Shown one piece after another: positions 37,654 to 52,600 of a stretch of 64,000 bases of DNA. The position numbers were made by a program, and so were the translations under genes. Position 1 is the stretch's first letter. Every line of letters begins with the position of its first letter. The notes below the pieces were generated by a model, which saw only the letters and a program-made list of their open reading frames with translations, did not search any database and had not been told where the DNA came from. Source of the stretch: Oncomelania hupensis (lineage: Eukaryota; Mollusca; Gastropoda; Littorinimorpha; Pomatiopsidae); assembly GCA_036898135.1 (NCBI GenBank), contig CM072512.1, positions 5,248,446 to 5,312,445 of the forward strand, written 5' to 3'.

Positions 37654-40600
37654 GTCTGTCTCTCTCGGATGCACACACACACACGCCTTTTAGAGAAAAC
37701 CACATGATATATAGGATATGCTTTATTACCTCCCTTGACACAGTTTTAGTAATGTTCAAAAATCCCTTAGATCAGATTCTATTCAAACTGTAAATGCAGG
37801 GGGAAAAGGAGGTAGGGGTGGGCTGAAATAAATGTAAAAGTGTCAGAACACTGAACAATTGTAATCCTGCCTGGAAAATATTATACCACTCAAACGCATC
37901 ATATAAAATATTCAAGTACTAAAGATAAGGTTGTTAAAGAAATGCAGCTTAATTATGGCTACAATTTTTCTAGATCAAGGAATTAACTACTATGGTAAGA
38001 ACTTTCTTAACCCCAAATAAAGGAAGCTTCAAATGCAATACAATAATTCTTTCTGTTTTGTTTTTGTTTTTTAATCTAGAGGTAAACCAATGACGAATTC
38101 GATTCAACCTTCAAAATTAAAACAAATGTCTTAAAATAAAAATTGTAGATTGATTTCACAAAAAAAAAAATTACTGATGAAGTCATGGAGTAATGTCTGA
38201 TATTGGGATTGTCATGAGTGGTCAAGGTCAGTAACTATGGAGAGGGGACCGATGATAGAGTGAAATTTTGATCCATGTCAAACAGAGAAAGGATTTCAAA
38301 CAACGATTCCAAGCGACAAGCTCACTCACGCTGCTTATCATTTACTTCTTGATCAATCAACACTGAAAACCAAAAGGGAAAGAAGTAATAAAAATATAAA
38401 AAAACACAGAACACAAAAAAATTACCAAAAATACTATTAAAAGACCCCTCTTATCTTCCTAACCTTTTAGACTCACCCACACACTTCTCTCCAAAACAAG
38501 CCAACATAAAACTAACAGAAACTTAAAAGACGGCAAATAAAAAAGCTGGAACTCACAAAAATAATTTAAAACAAACTTCCAAGGAAAAACAACAAAATAA
38601 AGAGTACCCCAAGAAATTTTGAAGGAGAAAAACCACCACAACACACATACAAACTAAAGAAATTGCTTACAAATAAATCTGCTTCAAAATACCGTAGTTA
38701 TTTTACTTTTTTATTTAATTTTGTGTTGACAATTAAGCATGCCGATATCTGCACTGTCATTTACACTCTAATTCAAACAAATTTACCTACTATTGCATAA
38801 CAATTCAGTCCCCCAAAACAAAACAAAATAAAAGTCTGTTTATAAACCCCTCTAGTCTGAAGTTCACTGATCTAATCTTACACATAAGAACATAATCACA
38901 AGTAGACCATAAATCAAGATATAAACTCTAAACAATAAAAGAGTCATGTTAGTAAAATCAAACATCTTGCAATAAGAGAAATATAACATGTACAAACTGA
39001 TTTTTAAAAATCTTGTCAACTAATACTGTGCATGCCTATGAGTCATGTGTGACCAATATATTATTAGATACGTTTTGAAATTAATTATGGGCTATTGATC
39101 TAGAGAGAGAGAGAGAGTCTGTGTTATTTGTGATATCATGTACTTTCTTGGTGTGTAAAGTGTCCTCCATTTATCTGTCATCTTTTTCCTTCCCACTGCA
39201 TGTTGCTCTTCTTTCTATCGTTTTCTTTTGTTTGGTTTTATTGATTTTGACTGACAAGACGTATCATCACCTCATTGGCCAACCCGACGCATCTTTTTGG
39301 TTTTATGACTGGACTGTTCATTTATTTCCTTTCATTTGTTTTTTGGTGCCTGTCTTTCTTGTTCCTCTGTGTTTCTTGTGATTCTTCTCTTTGTGATTGT
39401 CGTGTTTCTCCCCCCTCTCTCCGGATCTGTTGCTCTCTCAAGTCAGTGGTAAAGCGTGCCGAGTTTTGATATGAGTTCGAATATTATTGGTGAACTGTGT
39501 TTCGTTTGTAAATCTTGTTTGCGTATTTTTCTCATGAGATCGGGATTATGACGCAAGACTGGTTTTGGTAGTAACGCATATATAAGTTTGTGTCAACTCT
39601 TTTCTGGTTAGTTAGATTGCTGGGTCTGAGAGAAGGTTGGGTCGTTTTTAGTTTATATGATATAAAAGTTGTGCTCACCTGTTTTGAAAGATAGAGTTTA
39701 AATGTGATGTTCACGATTTGTAGAGTTTTGTGGAAAGCTTTTATTTTACCTGCCTTTGGTACCAGACGTTGTTGTCGCCTTTTGGATCTGTGTGGTTTCC
39801 AAACGTCTTACAGCGGTCATAAGGTACTTATAGTTATTTTGCGTTTTGCATATGTTTTTGTTGTTTTGTGCAAATGATTATGACCTTTATGATTTTCTCG
39901 TTTTAGTGACTCATTTGATGCCTTTTCTGCAAATTGATTTGATTCTGATATTCTTTAAGCTTTTGATTTTCTAATGCTTAATAGAATTCGTTTTGATTTA
40001 GAACTTGGTCTTTTGTCAGAAGAATTATTGAGGTGAACACTTTGTTCAGGATCTGTAAATAAGGACAAGTCAAGTTTATTTGTTTTTAGCTTGTGGTCAG
40101 TCATAACGCGCTGATTATGCTGAACGTCTTTGCTTGATTAAAGCTAATTGTCGTCACAATTTGTCGGACTAAGTTTTGACGAAAAAGATAACTGTTTTGG
40201 TCTTTAATGAAAATAACGTTTTTGTCGGATTATCGGCCTTATTCGAAATGTTAACCCACTTGGGTATTTATACCGTTTTTACTTAAAGCTTTGCTGCTTT
40301 GTCTATGCCAAGGTAGATAGCTACGTTTTTGGGACTTCAGGTGTATTTCCTAGAATATGTTGTTAAATGTTTACGTATGTTAATTCATTTATAAATGTTT
40401 ACTGAGCTAGGTCATCGACGAGTATTTCCTAGTTTAGGCACCGTACCGAGGCTCGTTGGGTGAACGTAGCCGAATTGTTTGTATTAATGAATTGACTAAT
40501 GTTAGATGAGCATAGTCAAATTGTCTTGCGCCAATTGTTTTGAGGCTTGAAAGAATAAACGTAGCCTAATCGTCGTGCAAGTTAAAGGAACATAAAGCGT

Positions 40601-43600
40601 TCGTTCCTTCGTTTGTTCTGGCTTGGTTCCACGTAACTTTAGCTAAATTGTTGTTTATGAAATCAACTAAAGTATTTGTCTCTAAATTATTCTCCTGTAT
40701 GTGTATTCTTTCCGTTTTATTGCTTTGATTGTATCTTGTGTGAATAAGGGTTTTTGATACATTGTTTGGTACACTTGCTAATGTTTTTTGTGTTTATGTT
40801 TCTTTCTTTTCGCAGTATTTTACCACACATCGTCTAGCACAAGAAGCAGTTCATAGTCACGTATATAGAAATTAGTTGTCCCCATACTGATATGTACACA
40901 CACATACGTATTATTATATGAGACGTTGACATATTTCGTGAATGTTCTTTGACTACGAATAAATGAACTCTATGCTACTTCTGTGTTTCGTGTGCGTCAT
41001 TACTTGACCAGGCCCTAAATTAATACAGGCGTTTGACGAGCGAATGGAAATTCTCTTATCTAAATGGCGGCAATTACAAATACCATCTCCAACCTAGCAG
41101 GAGAAAAAAAAACCATTATAGTCATAATTACACTGACAGATTAGGAGTCATTAGTTGCAAGGTCATGTCAAGGTCATGGGCAAACCAAGGTTACACTGCT
41201 AGAGCTGAAGTTAAAAAGCATCCCAAGCCAGAGAGTTCTAATTAGTCTTTAAAACAAAGTAATTTTGACTGCCAAGTGTATATCCCAATACAGCCAAGGT
41301 GAACTGACAAGCTATTTGAGAAATGGTTTGAATGTACTGGAAGCAGATGAACAGTGCCACCATTCTGATATAAAACAGTCATCAAACCAACCTGCAGTGA
41401 AACACATTTTTTAAAATCAGAAAATCAGGATTTCCAAAATGTCCGAAGACGTCCATGTGAACCAACAAGTTATTTGAGAAATGGGTTAATGGTCCTGGAA
41501 GCAAGATGATTGGTGCCACCATTATGAAACAAAACAGCGATGAAATCCATTTTGCTGTAAAACACATGTTTAGTATCAGAAAAGCAGGATTAAGGCAAAG
41601 GCTGAGTGACTGGTTTTACATGTTAGATCAGAAATCACACAGAATGAACAACCAGAGATTTGAATTTGCCAACATCAAACACTGGTTGACGAGACATATA
41701 CAGGGTGGTGGAAAAGTAACTCCCTACTGAACACTGCTCATACCTTTTGTATGAAACGTAAGTATATCGTGATCGTTACCGTGGTAGTTTTTTGATTGAT
41801 TGATTGTTGCTTTAGGTCCAGCGGACTCTTCCGAGCCAAATCAGGACCGGACAACCCCCAATCCGCATAAAAGATCTGCCGAAACAACCCTAGTGGGAAA
41901 ATTGAATGCCCTCCACCGGCTAGTCACTTTACAATAAAGACATCCCACGCAGGGGACGGCTGAGGCTTTACCCCAACTACTCGAAACCCCGGTTACAAAA
42001 ACAAAATAGAATACAAACATCATTATAAATTATCAACAAAACACATACATATAAAATGCCTACATTGCTAAATAATAACATCATAGGAAGCCCTAGTGAC
42101 CACCCGGCAGAAAGCGTCCAACACTCCCAAGCTGATCCAACAGACCCCATACACAAACAAGGAGTCTTGTCCAGGAAGTTTTCAAGAAAAAAGGTAGGTC
42201 ATTGACCTAGCGAAGAAGAAGATAGTATAGCAGAGTGATAGGACAGATCAGGAATGGGAAAGAGCAAATGAGGAAGACAGCGACAGTGGGAATTTAAAGC
42301 ACTAAATTTCCATAAAGTGGGGATACTATTTATACTGAAACCCTCGGCACTCCAACGGGGGTACTGTTGCCGCAGTGAATCTGTCATGCCTACAAAGGCA
42401 AGACAGGTTTTCAACTGGGGCTTTCACTTTTCCCTTTATAGGTTAGAACAATCTACAGTGGCAAGATTGCTCATGACCCCAAGGGGATCCCGTGGTAGGA
42501 TTTCATTGATGATCTCTGATTTCATATCACAAAGGTGACAGCAGCTCATAATGGCCCATCACATTTTTATTTAGAAATAATGGTCACAATAGACCAGAAG
42601 AAAAAAAAAGGAAATGAAAGTGAAATGTATTTGAATAAGGAGATTGCAACAAGGCTATAGGAATGAAGTGAGCTTTAGATGAGTACATTAACATAAAGAG
42701 GTGTACAAAGCCCGTATTAGGTGCAAGAATGGGATTTTCATTGTTAAAACAGATTGGTCTTTACGTAGAGAGCTTGAATTCCATCTGAAATTGCTAGGGT
42801 CACAGTGAAGTGGGTGAGTCTGTGAGTCACAGTATGCAGGTGATGTATGGTGGATGCTATATAAGACAAGGCAAGACAGTGGCAAACAATAAACACCCTT
42901 GTTAGAAGCAGAACTTGGTGACAAGGAGAACAGACGGATGAAGAAGTTAGAAGGGGACATAAGAATTACTGTGTTGTGCACAGAGGGGTGTTCAAACTCA
43001 TGCCCAAACCAGCCACAAGCATGTAACAAGAGGAAGCAAGGAATACATAGGCACCTGCTTTCTCGAAAATGGAGTCTATCATATCATTTATTCCCAGCCG
43101 ATCTGGAAAGAAACACAAACAACACAGAATTGTGCACAGGAGTCAACATTCGTGTGCCTGTCCCGTCTGTACAATCAGGGGAAAGGTCATGCGCATAGAT
43201 AATGCACAATAAGATGGTGACTCAGTCATACAAGTTACTCTTACAACGACCGATCTGAGCGAGAAATACAAACGTATATTTTCATGACAGCTAAGCACAC
43301 GACAGTCATGGAAAGGGCAATCTCTTAACTTTGCATCATCCAAGTCATCACACACAGCTCATTCATGATGTTCAATGCAATCATTTTCAATCCCAAAAAA
43401 AGTGCAATAGATATCATGAATCAAGATACATTATGAAGGAACTAGTGTGAACAAAAGATCTGTGAAGTTTCAAAGTAAAATCAAATAAAACATACAGCAG
43501 CCCTGGTAAATTCTGAAATGTTGCAGTTCTGTTTTTAGCTAATTTATAAAATTTTAATTCACAAAATGGCTTACATCAGCAGGCATAAAAATATTACGAT

Positions 43601-46600
43601 GAATAACTGTAAATATCAAATTACTTATAATCAAACCACTTCTAAAGATTAAGAACCAACACTGCTTTAGAAAATGAAAACAAAAAAATCTGAAAACTTT
43701 CTTTTAAACTGCTGAAAATGGAAAAAGCACATATCTCAAAATCTGCCTCAATAAAAGCTGCAGGAAACTCCTTGCTGTAATTTTATGAATGTTTCACTTG
43801 CATTAATAATTAAAAACCTAGTTCTAGATACACAAAATAACTATGTGTGGCTATAATAAATACTAATACAAAATAAATACTACAGAAACATACTCTTATA
43901 GAAATCGGAATAAACATAGTGCAGATACTTGGAACTCTAGTGCAAATAAGTATTGTGCTACCATTACTTAGCCACTACAGAAGACACTCAAATAAAACAA
44001 AAACAAATAAATAAATAATTGAAGAACAAAATCAAAAGAACAAAACTGAGCCAAATCGGAGACAATTTCTTAAATCTGACGTTGGTGCCAAACCCTGTTC
44101 ACTCTATTAGCTGTATAATACTTTAAATGTTTAAAGGAAACTGTAATCTTAAAACCTGGAGCATGCAAACGCTGTATGAAAAATGACGATGGGAAAGAAA
44201 TGAATGAATTGTACCTTCTTTCTTGTCTGTGCGATGTAAACTCTTGTACATCTGTTTGTACCAGTCATGCTGCTTTTCCTCTTGAACATTCTGAAATCAA
44301 AAAGTTCTGGATGAATGTCTGGTTAGTTAGTTAGTAGTTATTCATTGCTTACAGGGTCCAGCGGAATGCAAAGAGCCGAATCAGGACCACAAAATCCCCA
44401 ACTTGGTTGAAAGAGGACTCACTCCTGATCTGTATAAAAGATCTGCTAAAACAACCCTAGTGGTAACACTGAAGGCACTCCACCAGCCGGCCACTTTACA
44501 ATAAAGACATCCCACAAAGGGGACGCCGAGGCTATACTCTAATTTATCAAACCCCCATTTACAAAAACAAAATAGAATATAAACATTATTATAAAATATC
44601 AACAAAACACATACATATAAATGCCTGTATTGCTAAATAATAATATCATAGGTAGCCCTATCGAGCATTTGGCAGAAAGCGTCCAATATTCCAAGGCGGA
44701 CCCAACAGACCTCGTACACAAATGAGGAGTTTTGGAAGAGTTTTCAAGAAAAAAGATAGGTGACTGGTCTAGCGAAGGAGACAGTATAGTAGATAGAACA
44801 GAGTAGGAATGAGAAAGAACAAAGGAGAAAGACAGTGACAGTGGGAATTTAAAGCACTAAATTTCCAGAAAGTGGAGATACTGAAATGTTTGGTGAAGTA
44901 TAGATCTATATACTAAAGAAACCAATGCCCGCTATCAACATCACTGAACATAGTAGACACAATCATGCTCTATAAACTGGTGGAAAGGCATCTTCTCTGA
45001 AAACTGTCAAATATGATAATGTAGTATGGGGAGTTTTACAAATATAAATACTATACTGTACACAACGAGACTCCTGACTAAGTGTTTTAGTGAAAAACAT
45101 GTATAGAGTCTTTTAATCTGCTGTGTTGTATCTCTTTACATCCCGTTGACTTGACTTTTCCCAATGTGAGACAACTTAAAAGTCTGCCACATGCTGTCAT
45201 TGTCGCGAGAGGACTAGTTTTACCCTGCCTATTTACTATTTAGCCTTGTTTAGTCATTGTAACCTTAGAAAGTTAGTGTATTACACAGCAGACGATTACA
45301 GTATACGGAGGTACACACACCGCGAGCTTGACGCAAACAGTGTAGTGACGTCAGCACTGTGTGCGTGAATCGTAAAGTTTGATCCAATCAGGACTCAGGC
45401 TGAGCGGCTAGATCCAGTTCTGACTGATTCAGTCCAAACCAGGTATTAGGTCAGTTGAGAGTAAGACGCCACAGGGTACACAGCTACACCTGAGTAGAGC
45501 AATACCTCCACTGAATAGACCAGGAAGCAGGACTTGAGAATCTTAGAATTCACTCAAGTAGCCACGGGGCCTGACTTTGTCAAACAGGTAAATGAACATA
45601 CTTCTGTTTCATCGTGATATATTTATATTATTGTTGAAATTATGTTTGTGGAATTTGCTATGCATAGAATTGAATTGTTAGGCCGACTTTGCCTGAACAT
45701 GTGGAGAAGCTGACCACGAGGCAAAAAGACGACCGGCCGACGCCATCTTGAATTTTGTACGGTGTTGTTTAACTTATATGTGTGCTTGCAGACCAGTGGC
45801 TGTACAAATGAATGTGTATAATATTATTAATTCTTGATGTGTATAAGTAGCCATGTTTTATATTTATGTATGTATAGGAAAGTAGAGTTGAGATTCCAGT
45901 GGACCACGGACGTAGCAGAATGTTCGTCGCTTATGTATAGAGATGTGGAGCTATCACTGAGGGCTACTTTGGCTTTCAGTGAGACGCTCTGCACAAACCG
46001 ATTATTCAGGGTTGTGCAGAATTCCGTCTCTTGTGTTACAGACGAACAGGCGAGATATCCTGTGCGCCCAACTCCACAGGAAAACCAAGTTGGCTGTTTA
46101 GCCTCTACAGCACAAGCCTGAGAGAGCAACCCTGGAAAACACCCTGCAAGACCCCACAGCGTGGCAAGGGACCAAACTACATGCCGACACATCGTGTACC
46201 AGAAGCTACCTCAACGAAGGACTTCAAACCCACTACGTGACAGTTAAGTGCATAAGCAAAAGTGCACCAAACTGATAGCAAAAGGACCACAGTAGTCCAC
46301 TCTTCAGAAACTATAGTAAAACGGACCACAGTAGTCCAATCTTCAAGAACTTTAGTAGCCAGTGCCCGATGAAGACATAACAGCTGCCTAGACTATCAGC
46401 GATCGAACTATTTGCATTGACTTACGAACTTTTAAGGTAGATTAGTACATCGAAAATCTTGTATAGAGTAGAAGAAATAAATGTGTGATTTTAACTGTTA
46501 TCAAGTGGCTGGACTACATATGATTCATAGCCGTGTGAAAGCAAGTGTGACAGTGATCTTTTACCATTTTTCTATCTATCTCTGTATCCCAGCCTTAACA

Positions 46601-49600
46601 CAGACCGAGCTAAACAAATAAATTTATTAAAGTAATTCAGCGGGTGACTAACTATAGCAGTTCCCATAGAATAAAGCGTGAGGGTTACAGCATCCATTGT
46701 GCAGAGCCCAGTAAACCCATAAACCCAGTGACAGTCATACACAGATGCCTGCCTCACTATCATCATTCAATACACCTTCCAGGAAGCAGTCCATTACTAT
46801 GGTTGAATTAAGGACAACATCTCCACAACATAATAATAATAATAATACGGTAGACTTATATAGTATGGTACCCCAACAAGCATGGGCTTGCCATGCTTTA
46901 CAATGCACTAAAAAGCAATAGTATTCAAACAAAATAGAGTAAAAACATGCCTAGTTAAGAACTGCTAAACCAGAAATATGTACATTAATTAACAGTACAC
47001 ACACACGCACACACACACACAGATGCACCAGCGCCTGGCCAAAGTACATGTCCACTACATCCCACATTGATCTGTTATTCGATTACCTTATTAAAACAAT
47101 AATTATCTCATTGCTTCATTTCAACAATATATTCATCTCATTGCTTCGTGTGAGCAATAACTATTTGATGGCTTCATTTGAATAAAATTGTATCTCCATA
47201 TTTTCAAACCTTTCTGAAAGCAAGAGGGACACCCTCGTTATCCACAGGGCCGATGCCTTCAAAGACCACAGGCTTGTGTTCCACAGTTTTAGTGGTGGTG
47301 GTTTTCTCTTCTGTCGGGACAGCGTAGTAAGTGTCTGTGTGTTGCTTGTCGCCGTCTAGAGTCACCTTTTCACCCAGGTACTGTGCCCCCCGAGGCAGGC
47401 GACCCTCTGTAAACAGGACGGTAACATGTTTGTCAACATCTGCAGTAAACTTATAGATATAGTATAAAAATATTGATACATTTTGTGTTTGTCTATAGTA
47501 TAATACTGTCAATACATTTTGTGTTTGTCTAGCTATTGTAGAACATTAACAAGCAGACACACACACACACAAAAACAGTAAAGTTTGAACATTTAAGAAT
47601 AATATATATTTAAAACAAATACAAAAAGGAAACTACAGAACCAACAAAATTATGGAGAAACTCAGATACAGTTTTCTTCATTGTTATTTTGCAAATCTCA
47701 CAATGTAGAATATTCTGTATTGTTAGTAAAAAAAAATATTTGAAGAACCAGGAAGATGACAGAGGCTAGTTTTATATCAGTTTTTACCTTACATTTAACA
47801 TCATTTAAAAAAAAGAAAAAAGATTTCATCATCAAAACCAAATCTGCATTAGCTTGGCAACAACTATCATCAAAATCCAGATCTAGATTGACAAATTATT
47901 CAGGCAGACAGAGAGATCAATAAACAGAATTCTTGTAAATGTAAAATATACGTGTATATATTGTAGTTCAAACATTAATATTCATGCAATTATTTTCCAT
48001 TTCACAAACTTAATTTCCCCAACATCTACATGCATCAAAACTAATTTTGATCAAATTAGTCACTGGTTATCTAGTCACCCATTTACAATTCTCACCACAA
48101 TAATAACTGATGCCATATTTAGTTATTCTTTGATAAAGATTATACAGTATGATCATATTAAAATATAACACTAGTACTGAATGCAATAATTAGTTAGTAC
48201 TCACACACACACAAAGACCACATCTTCATTCTGTAAAGTTAGCTACAGATTCTTACTTCCCTAAGTGTATACACAATAAATAATCTCATTCCTTCGAGTT
48301 AACTCATTCCTTCCTGCATTCTTTTTTTCTCATAATATATCGCCTACATTTATCTCCCAAACTATGCATATAAAAAGCAAGAAAGGGAGCCCACTCTATC
48401 AGTACTTTCTCCAGAACCAGACAACATATTTTTGTTGAAAATAACAAAAAGTTAATTTTGACCCCAAACTTTTCAGTCCAGAATGAGTTAAGATAAAATG
48501 TTTTTGAATATAAAAAATATTACACAAAATTAGAAAAATGCAATGCCAAACACAAATCACACCTCATGGTAAGAGCAACAAAATCTGTTCACCATGGCAT
48601 GTCAAAAATGTGTGAATAACTGAGCAACGCAAAAATGATGATTTTAATCACACACAAAATGATGTACAGGATGATAAATTAGCACTCCCTCCTAAAACAA
48701 CTAACAAGCAATGTTTTTTGTGAAACAGTATTTAATTTTAAAACACTTATTTGATTATGAAAAGAAACAAAAAAAAGATGTATGAATATCAAATGCATTA
48801 CAAAATCAAAGCACAGGTAATCAGAGAAACCTTCCAAATAAAATGACAAGACAATCATAGAAATCTACTAAATAATAACATATAAAGAACAATGAGAGTA
48901 ACGAAAACAATGAAAGAATAAAAGATTCAAACTTTCTGCTTAAATAGTTGATGACTTTGGCAGTTGAAAATAAAAACCAATTCAGTTAAACTCACACTAT
49001 AAAAGACCAAAGATATTTCTACACACAACTAAATATTTTTTTCTTAAAAAGCAAAATAAATAAATCTTTGTAAAAATTAGCAGGAAATACAAAATATTCA
49101 GTACTTGATGGTAGCTTAAATGAAGTATTTGGAGATTAGAAAGAAACAAAACGAAAAAAAATTAGTTAAAATAGCCAAGCACTATGTGCAACCACAACTA
49201 AATGCCTCTAAACCTATTTACAGTGCAGTACAGACACAACACAAAAGCACTTCTATAAATCAATGACAGCGGATGATACAATTCTGTAAAACGTATCATA
49301 ATTTCATGTACCTTTTCCTTTATCCGCTTTGCAGAGAAAAGGAAAAAAAAAACTATTTATGAAAGCACTGAAATATTAAAAAAAAAAATCTACATTTACA
49401 GTACCTAATTATTGTCTTATTACTAATATATAGCTCTTGGTACTGTTTACAGAACGATGATCTTAAGATACGTGACCATTAGTCCAACACACAAGAGAAA
49501 GCAGGCAGGCAATGTAAATGGTGATGAAATTAAATCCTCCTCAAACAAGGAGTCTTTTAATGAAGCGTCCCAATACAGTCTTAAAATATGTCCTTAGAAC

Positions 49601-52600
49601 ATCTGTTTTCCAATTTGTCAGAGGAAAAAATCCTTGGAAAATGTTTTTTTTTTTTCCTCCAAACTTTAGAACAAACCTGAATGGGAGTTTTTGAGTTCTG
49701 AGCTCCGGCATCCCGAAGTACTAAGTTTTAGAGACCTATCTATCAAATGATGCTTTGTTGATATACTTTAATTTGTAAGCCTCAAGATACTGAAAGAACA
49801 AGTCACTAATAGGTTCAGTGATTGTACGATCCCTGTCTCCACTGTTTCTATCCTGTATTATTTTCTTTCTTTCTTCCTGCTTTTCAGATGTCAAAAATCT
49901 AATATCGATGAGTGATTGTGATTATGCAATACAGCAAGCACCGGGCATCAAGCAAGTCACATGACCACCACTAGAAATGTTTGTGTTAATCGGCTAAGCG
50001 GTCAGAGACTGTGGACTTCTTACCATCCTCAACCATGATAGGCTTCTGCTTGCCTATATGGTTAAAGTTCAAATCTCCGGATGATCCATTTTCTGCAATA
50101 GCACGGACATGCTCATACAGCCTTTGATAAACCAAAACATTCAAATGCAAATCAACAATACTCTATGTTGTTTTCTCTTCCAAGATAAGTGCACCCCAAA
50201 TTCCTGACTTGGCAATAAAAGCAGATTATATGAATACTTCTGTGTAGCCATACTCGTTTCATATTCTGTGCAATTAATACAATTTCTTCACAGCAAAAAA
50301 ATCTTGGAGCCATGCTGAAGCCAAAGTGTTCTCAAAGAAACACACTTTCGCTAGCAGTAAGGAGGGAAAATTGGTTATTTTAAAAAATATTCAGTTGCAC
50401 GTGAAATAGCCAAACAAAGGCACATGCCACTGCATAAAAGGGTGGATCCCATTCAAAGCGATACCATGGAAACTACATTTGCAATTCAAGGTAGATGAGG
50501 TCCTAACAGTGTCAATTTAAGTTTATTAAAACTGAACACTTTTCAGTAAAATTTGCAGGTAAAAATCTTTTCTCAAATTTGAATATACATTTTTGCTCCT
50601 TCATTGCAGCAACAATTTTCTCTTAGTTCAAACTGGCAAAACACTAGGATGTTCTTATGTACCTGGTATGGTTGTTGCTTGAGTGTGAAGAACAAGAATG
50701 TGTTTAACACAGTCATGAAAGTATGCGGCAAAGTATCGGGTGAGCAGCAGAAGAGTCTTTATGAGTTTTATAAATGTCAAGTTGTGCAAAAGGCTAGTCA
50801 CATGTTCTGGCCAAATAGCATGACGTTCTCTCATCTGGATGCCGTTTCCGTGTAACCAAATGTTCCACTGTGAGAACCAGATCTAGCTTTGTCCTCAAAT
50901 CCATCCAACTATTAAACGTTAATAATAATGTGTCTCTCAGATTGAATAGAAGTGTTATGGTTTGTGTGTTAGTGAATTTTTTTATTTGTGTGCATTGAAT
51001 TGTCTTAATTTTGTCTCTCCTCAAACTGTTTTCATTTGGGAACTGTGTGCAGTTAATTACTTTATTGTTGCCTGTTGCTGTGTTATGGTATGGCCATGCC
51101 ATCAGAGCATCAGGTCTTGCAAGGACCATCCTGCAAGGCACGGTGCAAGGAGGCAGAAGAAGAGGGAGACAGAAAAAGAGGAGAGAAGACAACATTCAAG
51201 AATGGACTGGCATCACACTGAGTGAAGCCATGAGGGTTGCTGAGAACAGAGAAAGATGGAGTACGCTGGTGAAACGATCATCTGTGGTGCCTCAATGCCC
51301 TGTGAGTTAAGGGATAGGATAGGATAGGATAGAATAGGATAGTTGCTTCGTTATAGTCTTTGCATTTTTCAACCTTTAATGAGTGAATGTTTATAATTGC
51401 CTGTTCTTACACATTTATTGCAATTTGTTGTAGTACTGTCAGCAAATCATGTTCTACTTTCTCTGTCCGAGATAATAAAGTATACTTGAATCTTGAATCT
51501 ATGTAGCACTTTTCCATGTCAAGAGCTGCTCAAGGCACTAGCTGTTACAGGATCTAACTCAAGCCCCTCACTTGCTGCTTGCTTGTAGAATTTATAATTT
51601 TCTAAATTTTGTGAGTGTGGACAAAACAGTTTAGTTTTGAATAATGTGTAAACTTAATGTTTAACTGCACCAAGCCCTAGCATAACATCTCTATTTGGTG
51701 AACAGAGTCAAACGCTTGTCTGAAACTACCTGAACTAAAATGTCATCACATTCCTATTACGACTATAAAATCTGTTACAAATTCTGAAAGTAGAAGCCAA
51801 CCTTCACCAATATCATCTTCTGTTTTATACTAAAATTTTCAATTCGTCACGTCCATTGCATCATCATGCAAAACCTACCTCTACTTTTCTGCAGCAGTGT
51901 GATGTAGGGGCTCTGCGTAGACGGCAGATGGATGCCATCATCCCTGCCATCACTGAACACGCTATCACTCACGCTGTTACCGTTCAGCCTAGAGTGGCCA
52001 CCTCGCTGCGTCAACGGTGCTGTATCGCTGGTGGTGGTGGTGGTGGTGGCCAGTGTGGACATTGGGGTGTATTTCAGAGAGGAGGTGGGCAAGCTACTGA
52101 GGTCAGAGGTTGAGGAGGTGCTGGATCGACTGGGCTGCCAGGCATAGCTCTCCTCTGGCCTTACATGGGTTTCCTACACACACACACTACTCTTTTTTAA
52201 AACGACCTTCTTCTCTGAAACGTTTTACCACTTCGTCAGCATGGAGCTGTTGATTAAACACGCGCCATAGTAAATTGCCTTTAATAAATAACTACATAAT
52301 AAAAGTACATTTTCTTTTCTATTAAAAATTTCCCACTTTTCAATTCCAAATGCAGCAGTTCATTTATTTAAAAAAAATCGGTATCAAAATGCACTTGCAA
52401 CAATAACGTACAAATGTTATTTCAAGTTTTTTTCATTACGACAAAAATTGTACAGTCTTCAACAAAAACCCAACATCAACAACAACGCAATGTTAAGGAT
52501 CTTCATACTAGATTGTATTATAGTCGTTCTTATACGTCACTTTTCCAAATCAAGACCTGCTCAAAACAAAAAACTCCAGCCATCCGAGAGACTAACATGC

